Assembly: GCF_003605405.2 (NCBI RefSeq)
Contig: NZ_QYTW02000013.1
Span: forward strand, 62,001 to 126,000
Direction: 5' to 3'
DNA from: Siminovitchia terrae
GTDB lineage: Bacteria > Bacillota > Bacilli > Bacillales > Bacillaceae_C
Length of the DNA stretch: 64,000 nucleotides
Every line of letters starts with the position of its first letter. The stretch's first letter is position 1. Positions 9,024-17,155 of the stretch are shown piece by piece. A program made the position numbers and the translations under genes. The notes beneath the pieces are model-generated. The model saw only the letters and a program-made list of their open reading frames with translations, searched no databases and was not told the DNA's origin.

Positions 9024-9321
9024 CTACTTGCTCACCCAACATGAAAGTAACAATGTCACCGGCAAATTTCATGACATCTTTTCCTGATGCTTTGGATTCC
9101 TCCGTCTTTGAAGCTTCTTTAAAAGCATCAAAGCTGTCATAATACATTTCGCACATCAAATAATACGGGCTATCTCCCATTGGAGATCCTGTGATTTTTG
9201 TAATCTCTACCTTCCTCAATCCTGGAATTTTTTTCGTTAACGGGATGTGCGTCTCGAAATAATATTGGTCAAATTCCTCCGTATTTTCAGGTTTCTTGAA
9301 TAACGCGATCATTTTAAACAT
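9016..9321 (-). CDS. EthD-domain small protein
   Basis: A 101-residue dimeric alpha-beta barrel protein of the EthD family: MIALFKKPENTEEFDQYYFETHIPL at the N-terminus, then a PGLRKVE strand and a Tyr-rich middle. Members accompany oxidative degradation of aromatics or ethers, and their chemistry is mostly unknown. AAGGGG precedes the ATG. It occupies the place where paaC might be expected, between paaB and the crotonases. Confidence 0.8.
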   Translation of the reverse strand: MFKMIALFKKPENTEEFDQYYFETHIPLTKKIPGLRKVEITKITGSPMGDSPYYLMCEMYYDSFDAFKEASKTEESKASGKDVMKFAGDIVTFMLGEQVDE

Positions 9322-9374
9322 TCATCATTCCCCTTTTCTCTACATGACTGTTTATGATACATATTGCAAAAAAA

Positions 9375-9746
9375 TTATTGTGTCTTCTTTGATGCCTTGT
9401 CGTCATCTCCCCAAGACATAATCTCTTTTTCATCCAGCATTTGCTGTTCATATTGGCGCCACTTCTTACGCAAATAACCGTAGCCTTTCGTCGTACGATA
9501 ATCTTTGTTATCAAGCCTGTTCACGATTTGTCGTTCTTCAGGCTGCATCATGCGGATGTCATCCCGCTTCACTATCCAAATATCAATAACGGGCTCCCGT
9601 CGCATGAAATTTTCCTGAGCCATGATAAAGGCCATTTCCTTGTTGGGAGCCAGCAAACTGAATTGGTGCTGAAAATCTCCTTTATGACTTCTCTTGCTAA
9701 ATACTTCATATATTTGATAAAATCCATCATCTTTTTCTTTCCCCAT
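9375..9746 (-). CDS. paaB: Phenylacetyl-CoA epoxidase subunit PaaB
   Basis: A 123-residue small structural subunit of the ring 1,2-phenylacetyl-CoA epoxidase. The PaaB core is YEVFSKRSHKGDF, then AQENFMRREPVIDIWIVKRDDI and the QPEER stretch. It carries a longer, charged C-terminal tail than the E. coli protein (about 95 residues). The ATG at 9746 has GGGAGGAGG six bases upstream and is preferred to a TTG at 9770. It follows paaA by 28 bases. PaaB bridges PaaA-PaaC dimers in other bacteria, yet paaC is not in this window. Confidence 0.85.
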   Translation of the reverse strand: MGKEKDDGFYQIYEVFSKRSHKGDFQHQFSLLAPNKEMAFIMAQENFMRREPVIDIWIVKRDDIRMMQPEERQIVNRLDNKDYRTTKGYGYLRKKWRQYEQQMLDEKEIMSWGDDDKASKKTQ

Positions 9747-9774
9747 CGCAGTCCTCCTCCCTTCCGTCAATACT

Positions 9775-10716
9775 TTAGCCTAGCGCCCTTCTCACCCATT
9801 CGTGTTCCTTGAAGGCTGTTCTTCTTAAATGGAGCCTGCTTTCAGATTTTGGTCCTTTATTGGAAATAATTTTTTTGAATTCACTCCAGTCAGGCTGTTG
9901 ATAGGTCCACTCCTGTTTGTCCTCATCAAACCTCAGGGTATCATCCGGGAGTGTAAGACCAAGTGAGCGTACTCTTGGAATATATTTCGAGAGAAAATCT
10001 TGCCGAAGCTGCTCATTCGTTTTTGTCCTGATTTTATATTTGATAGTGATATCCTGCTTGGATGATCCAGTTGTTGCAGCTGAAGCGGGTCCGAAAAACA
10101 TGAGCAGCGATGGCCACCACCTGTTAATGGCATCCTGAATCATAGCTCTTTGTTCCTCTGATCCTTCCGCAAGAGCCAAAATGATGGACTCCCCATGTTG
10201 AGCATGAAACACCTCTTCTGCGCAAATTCTCTGAAGAGCCCTCGCATAAGGACCGTAGGAGGCACCCAGCATATTGGTCTGAGTAATAATAGCCGCTCCA
10301 TCAACAAGCCAGCCGACCAATCCGGCATCTGCCCATGTGGGAGCTTCCATATGGAAGACATTATGAAACTTCAAATCTCCATTTAGAAGATCATTCATCA
10401 TATCTTCCCTGCCTTTTCCAAACGGAGCCATCAAATCTTCAGCTACACGCAATAGAAGCTGACCGTGTCCCATTTCATCCTGGACTTTCGCCATGATTCC
10501 GAGCTTCCTGCGAAGTGAAGGCGCCTTAGGCACCCACTCCTTTTCCGGGAGCGCCCCCATGATCTCACTCATTCCATGCATAGAGATCAACTTGATTAGA
10601 GCCATTCGATAATCATCCGGCATCCAGTCATTGGCCTCGATTTTTTCTCCGGCATTGATCCTCTCCATAAAACGGTTAAGCCTTTCTTCGTTAGAGAGCT
10701 CTGTTGCCACATCCAT
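9775..10716 (-). CDS. paaA: Phenylacetyl-CoA epoxidase catalytic subunit PaaA
   Basis: A 313-residue di-iron ferritin-like oxygenase subunit. The metal-ligand motifs KVQDEMGHG (E81, H84) and AEEVFHAQHG are intact, as are the PaaA hallmarks EANDWMPDDYR near the N-terminus and WADAGLVGWLVDGAAI. The frame is open upstream through repeat copy 3 as far as 10989. The real start is the ATG at 10716, because AAAGGAGTG sits seven bases before it and alignment to PaaA begins here. A sigma-A promoter lies at 11016-11044, so the repeat falls in the 5' leader. Confidence 0.9.
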   Translation of the reverse strand: MDVATELSNEERLNRFMERINAGEKIEANDWMPDDYRMALIKLISMHGMSEIMGALPEKEWVPKAPSLRRKLGIMAKVQDEMGHGQLLLRVAEDLMAPFGKGREDMMNDLLNGDLKFHNVFHMEAPTWADAGLVGWLVDGAAIITQTNMLGASYGPYARALQRICAEEVFHAQHGESIILALAEGSEEQRAMIQDAINRWWPSLLMFFGPASAATTGSSKQDITIKYKIRTKTNEQLRQDFLSKYIPRVRSLGLTLPDDTLRFDEDKQEWTYQQPDWSEFKKIISNKGPKSESRLHLRRTAFKEHEWVRRALG

Positions 10717-10770
10717 CAAACGCACTCCTTTCAAAAGTAACGTTTTGTAGGCGCTTTCAATCTGTCTTTT

Positions 10771-10965
10771 ATCAAATGCGCCTTGGCGTATTTGTGCCCA
10801 GAATTTATCGAGCTCCGCTCGATAAATTTCTTCTGAAAATCTGTGGCATCCGCCAGAGGCTTTAACTTTATTCAGCCGGGATTTGAAAGCCCACGGAATG
10901 GAATACCAATATGCATTCATCTCACCACTTATAAAAGTGGGGGACTTCTGCTGAATGAAGTTAAA
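10771..10965 (-). repeat. Structured dispersed repeat, copy 3 (paaA leader)
   Basis: Full-length copy lying between the paaA promoter and its ribosome site, in sense orientation. It has several substitutions (GAAAGCC for GAACCCC in the T-arm-like hairpin, ATAAAAGTGG in the first hairpin), so it is one of the more diverged copies. Confidence 0.9.
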
Positions 10966-11015
10966 ACTATAACGAAAAATTGCCCGCATGATAAATTTCC
11001 GTTATATTTAACTAA

Positions 11016-11044
11016 AGAATACTTTTAATTTGATAGACTGTCAA
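11016..11044 (-). promoter_or_regulatory. Sigma-A promoter for the paaA operon
   Basis: Read leftward: TTGACA, exactly 17 bases, TATTCT. This gives a leader of about 290 nt that contains repeat copy 3. Confidence 0.6.
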
Positions 11045-11165
11045 CCATAAAATCAGAAAATTTTCTTAAAAGGAAATACGACAAACACGGGATCACTGGA
11101 AGTAAGATTATTCTTCAGCCAAATTGATGACCACACCTCTTATCTGAGGCCATTCACAGGTGAAC

Positions 11166-11219
11166 ACAAAAATAATTGCAGAAGGCGTCACTCTTATGTT
11201 GAGCTCTCCTCCTGCAATC
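11166..11219 (-). terminator. Terminator after yhbH
   Basis: Read leftward: ATTGCAG arm, about 30-base loop, CTGCAAT arm, then TATTTTTG. It lies 13 bases past the yhbH stop. Confidence 0.65.
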
Positions 11220-11231
11220 ATTTCCGTGAAA

Positions 11232-12398
11232 TCATACCGTCATTGTTTCAGCTTCCTTTTTAAAAAAGCTTTTCATAGCATGATACACATCAGCTTTCTG
11301 CTTTAAAATATAGTAATGGAATTTTTCATCTTTGATATTTTTATAAGCCGACATCAAAGTGGAATTTCTTTGATACTGATTAACCTCTCCATAGCCGAAC
11401 ATATTTGATTTCTCCATCAACTCGCCAACAAGCTTAATACATCTGGCATTATCTGATGTAAGGTTATCTCCATCAGAAAAGTGGAACGGATAAATATTGT
11501 AGCGGGCGGGATCATATTTGTCTCCAATGATTTCCAAAGCTTTTCTGTACACCGATGAACAGATCGTTCCACCGCTTTCTCCTTTTGAAAAAAAGTCCTC
11601 TTCTGATACAACTCTGGCCTCCGTATGATGAGCAATGAATTCAATAACTACTTTTTCATATTTTGTCCGTAAAAATCGGGTCATCCAGAAGAAGAAGCTT
11701 CGCGCCATATACTTTTCCCATACCCCCATCGACCCACTTGTGTCCATCATCGCAATGACAACAGCGTTGGATTCAGGCTTCTGAACCTCGTTCCACGTGC
11801 GAAACTTCAAATCTTCAGGAAAAATGGGATAGAAATTAGGATCACCATTCATTGCATTCCTTTTAAATGCGCTCATCATCGTCCTTTTCTTATCAATATT
11901 GCCCATTAAACCAGTTTTCCGTACATCATTATACTCAATATGCGTTATTTGGTTGGCATCCTGCTCTTTTCTTTTTAAATTTGGCAGCTCCAATTCCTTG
12001 AACAATGCTTCTTCCAAATCAAGCATGGAAACTTCTGCTTCATAAAAGTCTTCGCCCGGCTGATCGCCTGCACCCTGCCCTTTACCTGGACCCGCCTGCT
12101 GGGAACCGTCCCTGGCTACTACATCTCCCACTTGACTGTCCCCATCGCCTTGGCCGACATGTTTATTTTTATCATAATTATATCTGATTTTATATTCATC
12201 TAAAGATCTGATCGGAATTTTAACAACATCACGGCCATCTGACATAATGATGCTTTCTTCAGTGATCAAGTCCGGCAGATTGTTTCGAATGGCCTCCTGT
12301 ACCTTCTCCTGATGTCGTTGTTGATCGTCATAACCTTTTCGATGGAGGGACCAATCTTCTTGAGAGACAGCAAACTGATGTGACTGCGAGTTTGACAT
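11232..12398 (-). CDS. yhbH: YhbH family sporulation-associated protein (DUF444)
   Basis: A 388-residue cytoplasmic protein of the DUF444/YeaH family, close to the 392 residues known for B. subtilis YhbH. The C-terminal half is a VWA-like domain with the MIDAS signature DTSGSMG. The middle has a Gly/Gln-rich low-complexity stretch ([11 protein letters not shown]). It is encoded just after prkA, as in B. subtilis, where both are expressed in sporulation. The longer frame back to 12533 is not used: the ATG at 12398 has AAGGGGGG upstream. Molecular function is unknown. Confidence 0.88.
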   Translation of the reverse strand: MSNSQSHQFAVSQEDWSLHRKGYDDQQRHQEKVQEAIRNNLPDLITEESIIMSDGRDVVKIPIRSLDEYKIRYNYDKNKHVGQGDGDSQVGDVVARDGSQQAGPGKGQGAGDQPGEDFYEAEVSMLDLEEALFKELELPNLKRKEQDANQITHIEYNDVRKTGLMGNIDKKRTMMSAFKRNAMNGDPNFYPIFPEDLKFRTWNEVQKPESNAVVIAMMDTSGSMGVWEKYMARSFFFWMTRFLRTKYEKVVIEFIAHHTEARVVSEEDFFSKGESGGTICSSVYRKALEIIGDKYDPARYNIYPFHFSDGDNLTSDNARCIKLVGELMEKSNMFGYGEVNQYQRNSTLMSAYKNIKDEKFHYYILKQKADVYHAMKSFFKKEAETMTV

Positions 12399-12534
12399 AT
12401 TTACGACGCCCCCCTTGCATTTTTTAAAACTATGGTGAGAGCAAAAGCACAAGAACTGTTTATCTACGCTCCGTTCAATTCGACATGTGGAAAAACAGCC
12501 GAATAAAGAGTGACAAACTGGTCTGATTAACATT

Positions 12535-12627
12535 GTGGCATCGGCGGCTTAGAAGCGATATCCTGTCGCTGCGTTTACACTCGTATTACCTATACGCCGG
12601 TGCCACCTTAGCTAAGCCCTATAAGCC
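12535..12627. ncRNA. Candidate structured element with possible pseudoknot, prkA-yhbH gap
   Basis: A 12-bp stem (GTGGCATCGGCG at 12535-12546 with CGCCGGTGCCAC at 12595-12606; one G-U pair if read on the plus strand, one A-C mismatch on the minus). A hairpin AGCGA/TCGCT lies inside, and GCTTAG (12547-12552) in the loop matches CTAAGC (12612-12617) outside it. Not recognised as any riboswitch class I know. Strand undecided. Confidence 0.4.
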
Positions 12628-12861
12628 TTACCTTTCTCTGATTGTATAGTAGTAATTCTCACCATTTGTTACTCTATCTTATGCAGGATAACAGATTTAT
12701 TTACAGAAGTTTGCGAGAATGGGACAAATATAAACCAGCATCCTTACTTGTTCTTAATATAGTTTTTTAGAATTTCTTATCGGTTAAAACTGCCTCTTTA
12801 CTGATTTGCTACTTGAATGAAACAGTGATCCCGATCCTTTTACCAATTTCTTTTCTTATTA

Positions 12862-12918
12862 AAAATAAAAACCCCTTCCTCCGCCGAGAACATGTTGTTC
12901 ACTCTTTTGGAAGGGGGT
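12862..12918 (-). terminator. Terminator after prkA
   Basis: Read leftward: ACCCCCTTCC arm, loop, GGAAGGGGT arm, then TTTTATTTTT. It separates prkA from yhbH, which must then have its own promoter in the 12399-12861 gap. Confidence 0.8.
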
Positions 12919-12924
12919 CTCACA

Positions 12925-14820
12925 TTATCTATTCAACAGGCTTCCGACGTAGCGAAGAAGTTCATTCGCAGATGTCGAGTTATAACCGTGCTCATCAATC
13001 AGGCGCGCCACTACTTCGTTAATCTTTTTCAATTGCTGCTCATCAGGCGTTTTTGCCGATGTCGTGATTTTCACAACATCCTTTAAGTCAGCAAACAATT
13101 TCTTCTGGATGGCTTCCCTCAGGCGTGCATGGGATCTGTAGTCAAACCGTTTCCCCTTGCGTGCGAGAGCCGAGATGCGAATTAAAATTTCTTCCCTGAA
13201 TGCTTTTTTGGCATTTTCAGAAATGCCGATTTGTTCCTCGATGGAGCGCATCAATTTTTCGTCCGGATTAATTTCCTCTCCTGTCAAAGGATCACGAAGT
13301 TTCGATTTGTTGCAGAACGCTTCAACATTATCAAGATAATTGTCCATCAACGTTTTTGCAGATTCTTCATATGAATACACAAATGCCTTCTGAACTTCCT
13401 TTTTCGCCATTTCATCGTACTCTTTCCGTGCAACTGAAATGAAATTCAAGTATTTTTCACGGAGATCCTGAGTAATGGACGGATGCTGGTCGAGGCCTTC
13501 TTTCAAGGATCTCAGCACATCCAATGCGTTGATGGATGGCACTTTTTTACGGATGATTGTAGATGAAATCCGGTTGATCACGTATCTAGGATCAATACCG
13601 CTCATTCCTTCATCCTGATATTCTTTTTTCAGTTCGTTCAGATCCGATGAATTATAGCCCTCCACATTTTCACCGTCATAAAGCCGCATCTTTTTCAAGA
13701 GGTCAATATCTCCGCGTTTTGGTTCTCTTAATCTTGTTAAGACAGTAAACATCGCTGCAACCTTCAATGTATGCGGAGCAATATGGACATCTGCTACATC
13801 ACTATCGCGGATCATTTTTTCATATATCCGTTCTTCCTGGGAAACCTTCAAATTATACGGGACAGGCATAACAATGATCCGAGAATGAAGTGCTTCATTC
13901 TTTTTGTTGGAAATGAAGGACCGATACTCGGTTTCGTTCGTGTGCGCCACAATCAATTCATCTGCGGAAATAAGTGCAAATCTGCCAGCTTTAAAATTCC
14001 CTTCCTGTGTCAACGAGAGCAAATGCCAGAGGAATTTTTCATCACACTTCAACATTTCCTGAAACTCCATCAAACCGCGGTTGGCTTTGTTTAGCTCACC
14101 GTCAAACCGGTAAGCTCTAGGGTCCGACTCCGACCCATATTCTGCAATCGTTGAGAAATCAATACTTCCGGTCAAGTCCGCAATATCCTGGGATTTCGGA
14201 TCGGAGGGACTGAATGTTCCAATTCCCACCCGTTTATCTTCGGAAAGAAATATGCGCTCTATCAATACGTCTTCGATCCTGCCTCCGTACTCCTCTTCCA
14301 GCCTCATTGTATTTAATGGTGAAAGGTTCCCTTCCACCCTAATTCCATATTCTTTATAGAAGTCATCTCGTAAATGCTGGGGAATTAAATGAAGCGGATC
14401 TTCATGCATTGGACAGCCTTTGATGGCGTATACTGCACCCCTATCACCTCTAGAATAGGCTTCAAGACCTCTTTTTAACATCGTGACAAGGGTTGATTTC
14501 CCGCCGCTGACAGGCCCCATTAGCAACAGTATTCTCTTTCTTACATCAAGTCGTTTTGCCGCCGGATGGAAGTATTCTTCAACAAGCTTTTCCAGTGCTT
14601 CCTCCAAACCAAACATCTCATGGCTGAAAAAGCTATAGACTTTATTGCCATTTTCTTCTTCAACACCCGCATCCCTGATCATATTGTATATACGGGAGTG
14701 TGCCGACTGTGCTACCCACGGCTTTTCTTTGACTAATTTCAAATAATCGGCGAAAGTTCCTTCCCACCTCAACTTCTCCTCTTGAGACCTGTATTGTTCA
14801 ATCTTTTTTAGAATATCCAT
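12925..14820 (-). CDS. prkA: Serine protein kinase / AAA+ protein PrkA
   Basis: A 631-residue protein equal in size to B. subtilis PrkA. It has an N-terminal AAA+ module with Walker A GPVSGGKST (102-110) and a C-terminal kinase-like PrkA domain. It acts in sporulation and has been described both as a kinase and as a Lon-like ATPase/protease. The ATG is preceded by AGGGAGGTC. Gene order prkA then yhbH is conserved in Bacillus. Confidence 0.93.
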   Translation of the reverse strand: MDILKKIEQYRSQEEKLRWEGTFADYLKLVKEKPWVAQSAHSRIYNMIRDAGVEEENGNKVYSFFSHEMFGLEEALEKLVEEYFHPAAKRLDVRKRILLLMGPVSGGKSTLVTMLKRGLEAYSRGDRGAVYAIKGCPMHEDPLHLIPQHLRDDFYKEYGIRVEGNLSPLNTMRLEEEYGGRIEDVLIERIFLSEDKRVGIGTFSPSDPKSQDIADLTGSIDFSTIAEYGSESDPRAYRFDGELNKANRGLMEFQEMLKCDEKFLWHLLSLTQEGNFKAGRFALISADELIVAHTNETEYRSFISNKKNEALHSRIIVMPVPYNLKVSQEERIYEKMIRDSDVADVHIAPHTLKVAAMFTVLTRLREPKRGDIDLLKKMRLYDGENVEGYNSSDLNELKKEYQDEGMSGIDPRYVINRISSTIIRKKVPSINALDVLRSLKEGLDQHPSITQDLREKYLNFISVARKEYDEMAKKEVQKAFVYSYEESAKTLMDNYLDNVEAFCNKSKLRDPLTGEEINPDEKLMRSIEEQIGISENAKKAFREEILIRISALARKGKRFDYRSHARLREAIQKKLFADLKDVVKITTSAKTPDEQQLKKINEVVARLIDEHGYNSTSANELLRYVGSLLNR

Positions 14821-14965
14821 ATAGACCTCCCTATGTGCTTGATGAGGAATGTTTAATTAACCATATGCATTCGCTCGCTTGAACATGTCTCAATTAAGCA
14901 TAAGCCCCTTTTTGCGCCGGAGTATTTTTTCAAAGGTTCGCCATATTTATAATATGAGTGCTCCA

Positions 14966-14994
14966 TTCACATAATACAAAAAATGGGCTATAAT
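14966..14994 (+). promoter_or_regulatory. Sigma-A promoter of the 31-residue membrane peptide gene
   Basis: TTCACA, 17 bases, TATAAT. This is the best consensus promoter in the neighbourhood and sits 45 bases before the small ORF. Confidence 0.7.
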
Positions 14995-15039
14995 AAGCTT
15001 CAGTGACAACTATGTTTGAAAAAGGAGGCTTACATAAGG

Positions 15040-15135
15040 ATGAGAACGATCTTAATGTTGGGTGTAGCTATTGCATTCTTGACTGCAATTTTCACATCCG
15101 GCCGCGAAGATAAGCCAGGAGTATTCAAGAAGTAA
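15040..15135 (+). CDS. Small membrane peptide (31 residues)
   Basis: Starts MRTILMLGVAIAFLTAIF and ends in a charged tail GREDKPGVFKK: one hydrophobic helix plus a basic end. AAAGGAGG precedes the ATG, a near-consensus promoter lies at 14966-14994, and a strong terminator follows at 15153, so it forms a complete transcription unit. I do not recognise the family. It is divergent from prkA and convergent with trmL. Confidence 0.65.
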   Translation: MRTILMLGVAIAFLTAIFTSGREDKPGVFKK

Positions 15136-15152
15136 TCACGTATTTTACGAAT

Positions 15153-15209
15153 GAAAAAAAGCCGTCCAGAAAGTCAATCAAAATTGACTTCTTGTGGCGG
15201 CCTTTTTCT
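15153..15209. terminator. Bidirectional terminator between small ORF and trmL
   Basis: Long stem (GCCG..CC..AAGTCAA paired with TTGACTT..GG..CGGC) flanked by AAAAAAA and TTTTT, so it can stop both converging transcripts. Confidence 0.8.
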
Positions 15210-15258
15210 TTTGGCTAGGAATAAGCAATGAATGCCAGAAATTGGGTACTTTAACAAA

Positions 15259-15747
15259 CTAAAGGGGGTCTGATCCCACCAATCCGGGATAGCCCTGCTG
15301 ACGCAGCGCCTCATACACAAGAATGGCTGCTGTGTTGGATAAATTCAGAGACCTTACATTTTCGGTCATCGGAATTCTCAAGCATCTGTCAAGATTATCC
15401 TTCAGCAGCTCCTTTGGCAGCCCTGTCGTTTCCCTGCCGAATATGAAATAATAATCTGTTTCAGGATCATCATATGCGAATGATGTATGCGGCTTCTTAC
15501 CGTATTTCGTCAAAAAGAAATATTTACCTCCTTGGCTAGAGGCAAAAAAATCATTCAAAGAATCATGATAAACAATGTTAACATATTGCCAATAATCAAG
15601 CCCTGCTCTTTTCAGCATTTTATCATCCGTAGAAAAGCCGAGGGGACGGATAAGGTGAAGCCATGTATCCGTGGCTGCACAGGTCCTTGCAATATTCCCC
15701 GTATTGGCAGGGATTTCAGGTTGATATAATACTACATGTATGGCCAA
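15259..15747 (-). CDS. trmL: tRNA (cytidine/uridine 34-2'-O)-methyltransferase TrmL
   Basis: A 162-residue SPOUT methyltransferase that methylates the wobble ribose of tRNA-Leu. The family signature is HVVLYQPEIPANTGNIARTC at the N-terminus, with the knotted cofactor site FGRETTGLP and NLSNTAAILVYEAL at the C-terminus. The start is a TTG with GAGGTGA six bases upstream. Called cspR in B. subtilis, where it also sits between yhbB and the prkA region. Confidence 0.92.
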   Translation of the reverse strand: MAIHVVLYQPEIPANTGNIARTCAATDTWLHLIRPLGFSTDDKMLKRAGLDYWQYVNIVYHDSLNDFFASSQGGKYFFLTKYGKKPHTSFAYDDPETDYYFIFGRETTGLPKELLKDNLDRCLRIPMTENVRSLNLSNTAAILVYEALRQQGYPGLVGSDPL

Positions 15748-15824
15748 TTAGAGTCACCTCATTCATCAAAATACCGTGATATTATAACACCTTGATGAAT
15801 GAAAAGGAACCGGTTTAACCCTAT

Positions 15825-16694
15825 CTACGAACTATCGTCAACAATATGGAACATTTTATATTGGATGTTTGACGTGTAAGCAGAAGAATCTTCATATGCC
15901 CAGTACCTCATTCGGCTATTATACGTATGAGCGTTTACAAGCGGCATGCCGTAGGCATCTTTCCCAGTCACTACTGTATTATGGTCGAACCGCCCGTCCC
16001 CTTGGAAATCATAGCAAATAACATCTCCTAGTTGAAGCTCCTGAGGATCCTGAACTTCCCTTGCCTGCAGCCCAGCGGTTGAATGTTGCAGATATGTTTT
16101 CAGCGCATTTGCAACTGCCCAACTGAAGCTCCAATTTTTATTCCGGTACCACCATCCCTTGCTTCGATTGGGATAGCCTCTCATGGGAGCCCCTCCAGCA
16201 TGAAGGCATTGTGAGACATAGTTTGTACAGTCCACGTCAAATTTCTGGTAAGCAGGATTGTATTCGTCCCACCATCTCTCAGCGTATTGAACGACCTTCA
16301 GGCGGTCATATGTGTATCTCTCCATCACCGGATTCTGATCTTCTTCGACTGTAACATCTTCTGTTGTTTTGATTGTAAAATCTACTGGAAGTTCCACATC
16401 TTCATGTAATCCCTTTTTTCCGAAAGATGCTTTTCTTCTTTCCAGCTCCTCTTCTACATATAAAAAATCCTCTTGCTTTATCAGATATTTTAGATGTACA
16501 TGATAATAAAGTTGATGATACCCATCCTTCATTTCAGCCTTAGAGATTTTTCCAACTGCAAGAGTCTTCACGATATCCGCATTCCTTTTGGACATAACTT
16601 CCCTTTTGCGGATGACTTTTTCATCCTTTGCTTTTTTCTCCCCCACAAATTCACTTGCTTTTTTTTCCAGCATCTTCTGAAGCTGTTCTTTCAC
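15825..16694 (-). CDS. yhbB: YhbB-like amidase-domain protein
   Basis: A 289-residue protein with an N-terminal charged helical region and a C-terminal Amidase_6-type cysteine hydrolase fold: DCTNYVSQCL (Cys nucleophile), GDVICYDFQGDGRFDHNTVV (His) and NAHTYNSRMRYW. Such domains resemble cell-wall amidases. I choose the GTG at 16694, which has AGGAGG six bases upstream; the longer frame to 16784 would run back through the terminator at 16751 and has no ribosome site. No signal peptide in this form. Synteny with queG and trmL supports the name. Confidence 0.75.
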   Translation of the reverse strand: MKEQLQKMLEKKASEFVGEKKAKDEKVIRKREVMSKRNADIVKTLAVGKISKAEMKDGYHQLYYHVHLKYLIKQEDFLYVEEELERRKASFGKKGLHEDVELPVDFTIKTTEDVTVEEDQNPVMERYTYDRLKVVQYAERWWDEYNPAYQKFDVDCTNYVSQCLHAGGAPMRGYPNRSKGWWYRNKNWSFSWAVANALKTYLQHSTAGLQAREVQDPQELQLGDVICYDFQGDGRFDHNTVVTGKDAYGMPLVNAHTYNSRMRYWAYEDSSAYTSNIQYKMFHIVDDSS

Positions 16695-16750
16695 TTCATC
16701 CCTCCTCGCCGATATATATACATTCAGAGAGGCAATTATATGCGTAAAAA

Positions 16751-16777
16751 CAAAAAGCAGAAGACGTCTTCTGCTTT
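16751..16777 (-). terminator. Perfect-palindrome terminator upstream of yhbB
   Basis: AAAAGCAGAAGAC/GTCTTCTGCTTTT followed leftward by TTGTTTTT. It would stop transcripts arriving from the queG side, or act as an attenuator in the yhbB leader. Confidence 0.65.
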
Positions 16778-16924
16778 TCCACATAGGAGGTTTATTTGTA
16801 AAAAACGTGCGGCTCCACCTTTTTCAGTGATAAATCTTGATAAAACATTGGTCACGAATTTCGGCTGCGGCTTTACTGCCTTTCGATCAGTCACTCTCAT
16901 GGGTACCGCTATCAAAAAGCTTTT

Positions 16925-17119
16925 ATTAAATGCGCCTTGGCGTATTTACGCCCAGATTTTATCGAGCTTAAGCTCGATAAATTTCCTCTGAAAATCTGTG
17001 GCATCCGCCGGAGGCTTTAACTTTATTCAACCGGGGTTTGAACCCCACTGAATGGAATACCAATATGCTTTCATCTCACCACTTACAGGAGTGGGAGACT
17101 TCTGCTGAATGAAGTTAAA
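16925..17119 (-). repeat. Structured dispersed repeat, copy 4
   Basis: Full-length copy between queG and yhbB, oriented with both. The tail reads CATTTAAT instead of CATTTGAT. The hairpin loop has changed to TTAA, giving a full palindrome GAGCTTAAGCTC with both arms kept. One C is missing in the GAACCCC hairpin, which breaks the internal open frame. Its head merges with the T-tract of the queG terminator. Confidence 0.9.
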
Positions 17120-17147
17120 AAAAGACGGACAACCTCATGTTGTCCGC
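17115..17147 (-). terminator. Terminator after queG
   Basis: Read leftward: GCGGACAAC, ATGAG loop, GTTGTCCGTC, then TTTTTTT. The T-tract overlaps the first bases of repeat copy 4. Confidence 0.9.
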
Positions 17148-17155
17148 ATAAAACT

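Noticed and set aside
10717-10989. N-terminal extension of PaaA by 91 residues
   Set aside because: The extension is translated repeat. PaaA homology and the ribosome site both point to the ATG at 10716.
16494-16991. 165-residue plus-strand open frame opposite yhbB
   Set aside because: It lies antisense to yhbB and runs through a terminator and repeat copy 4; no ribosome site.
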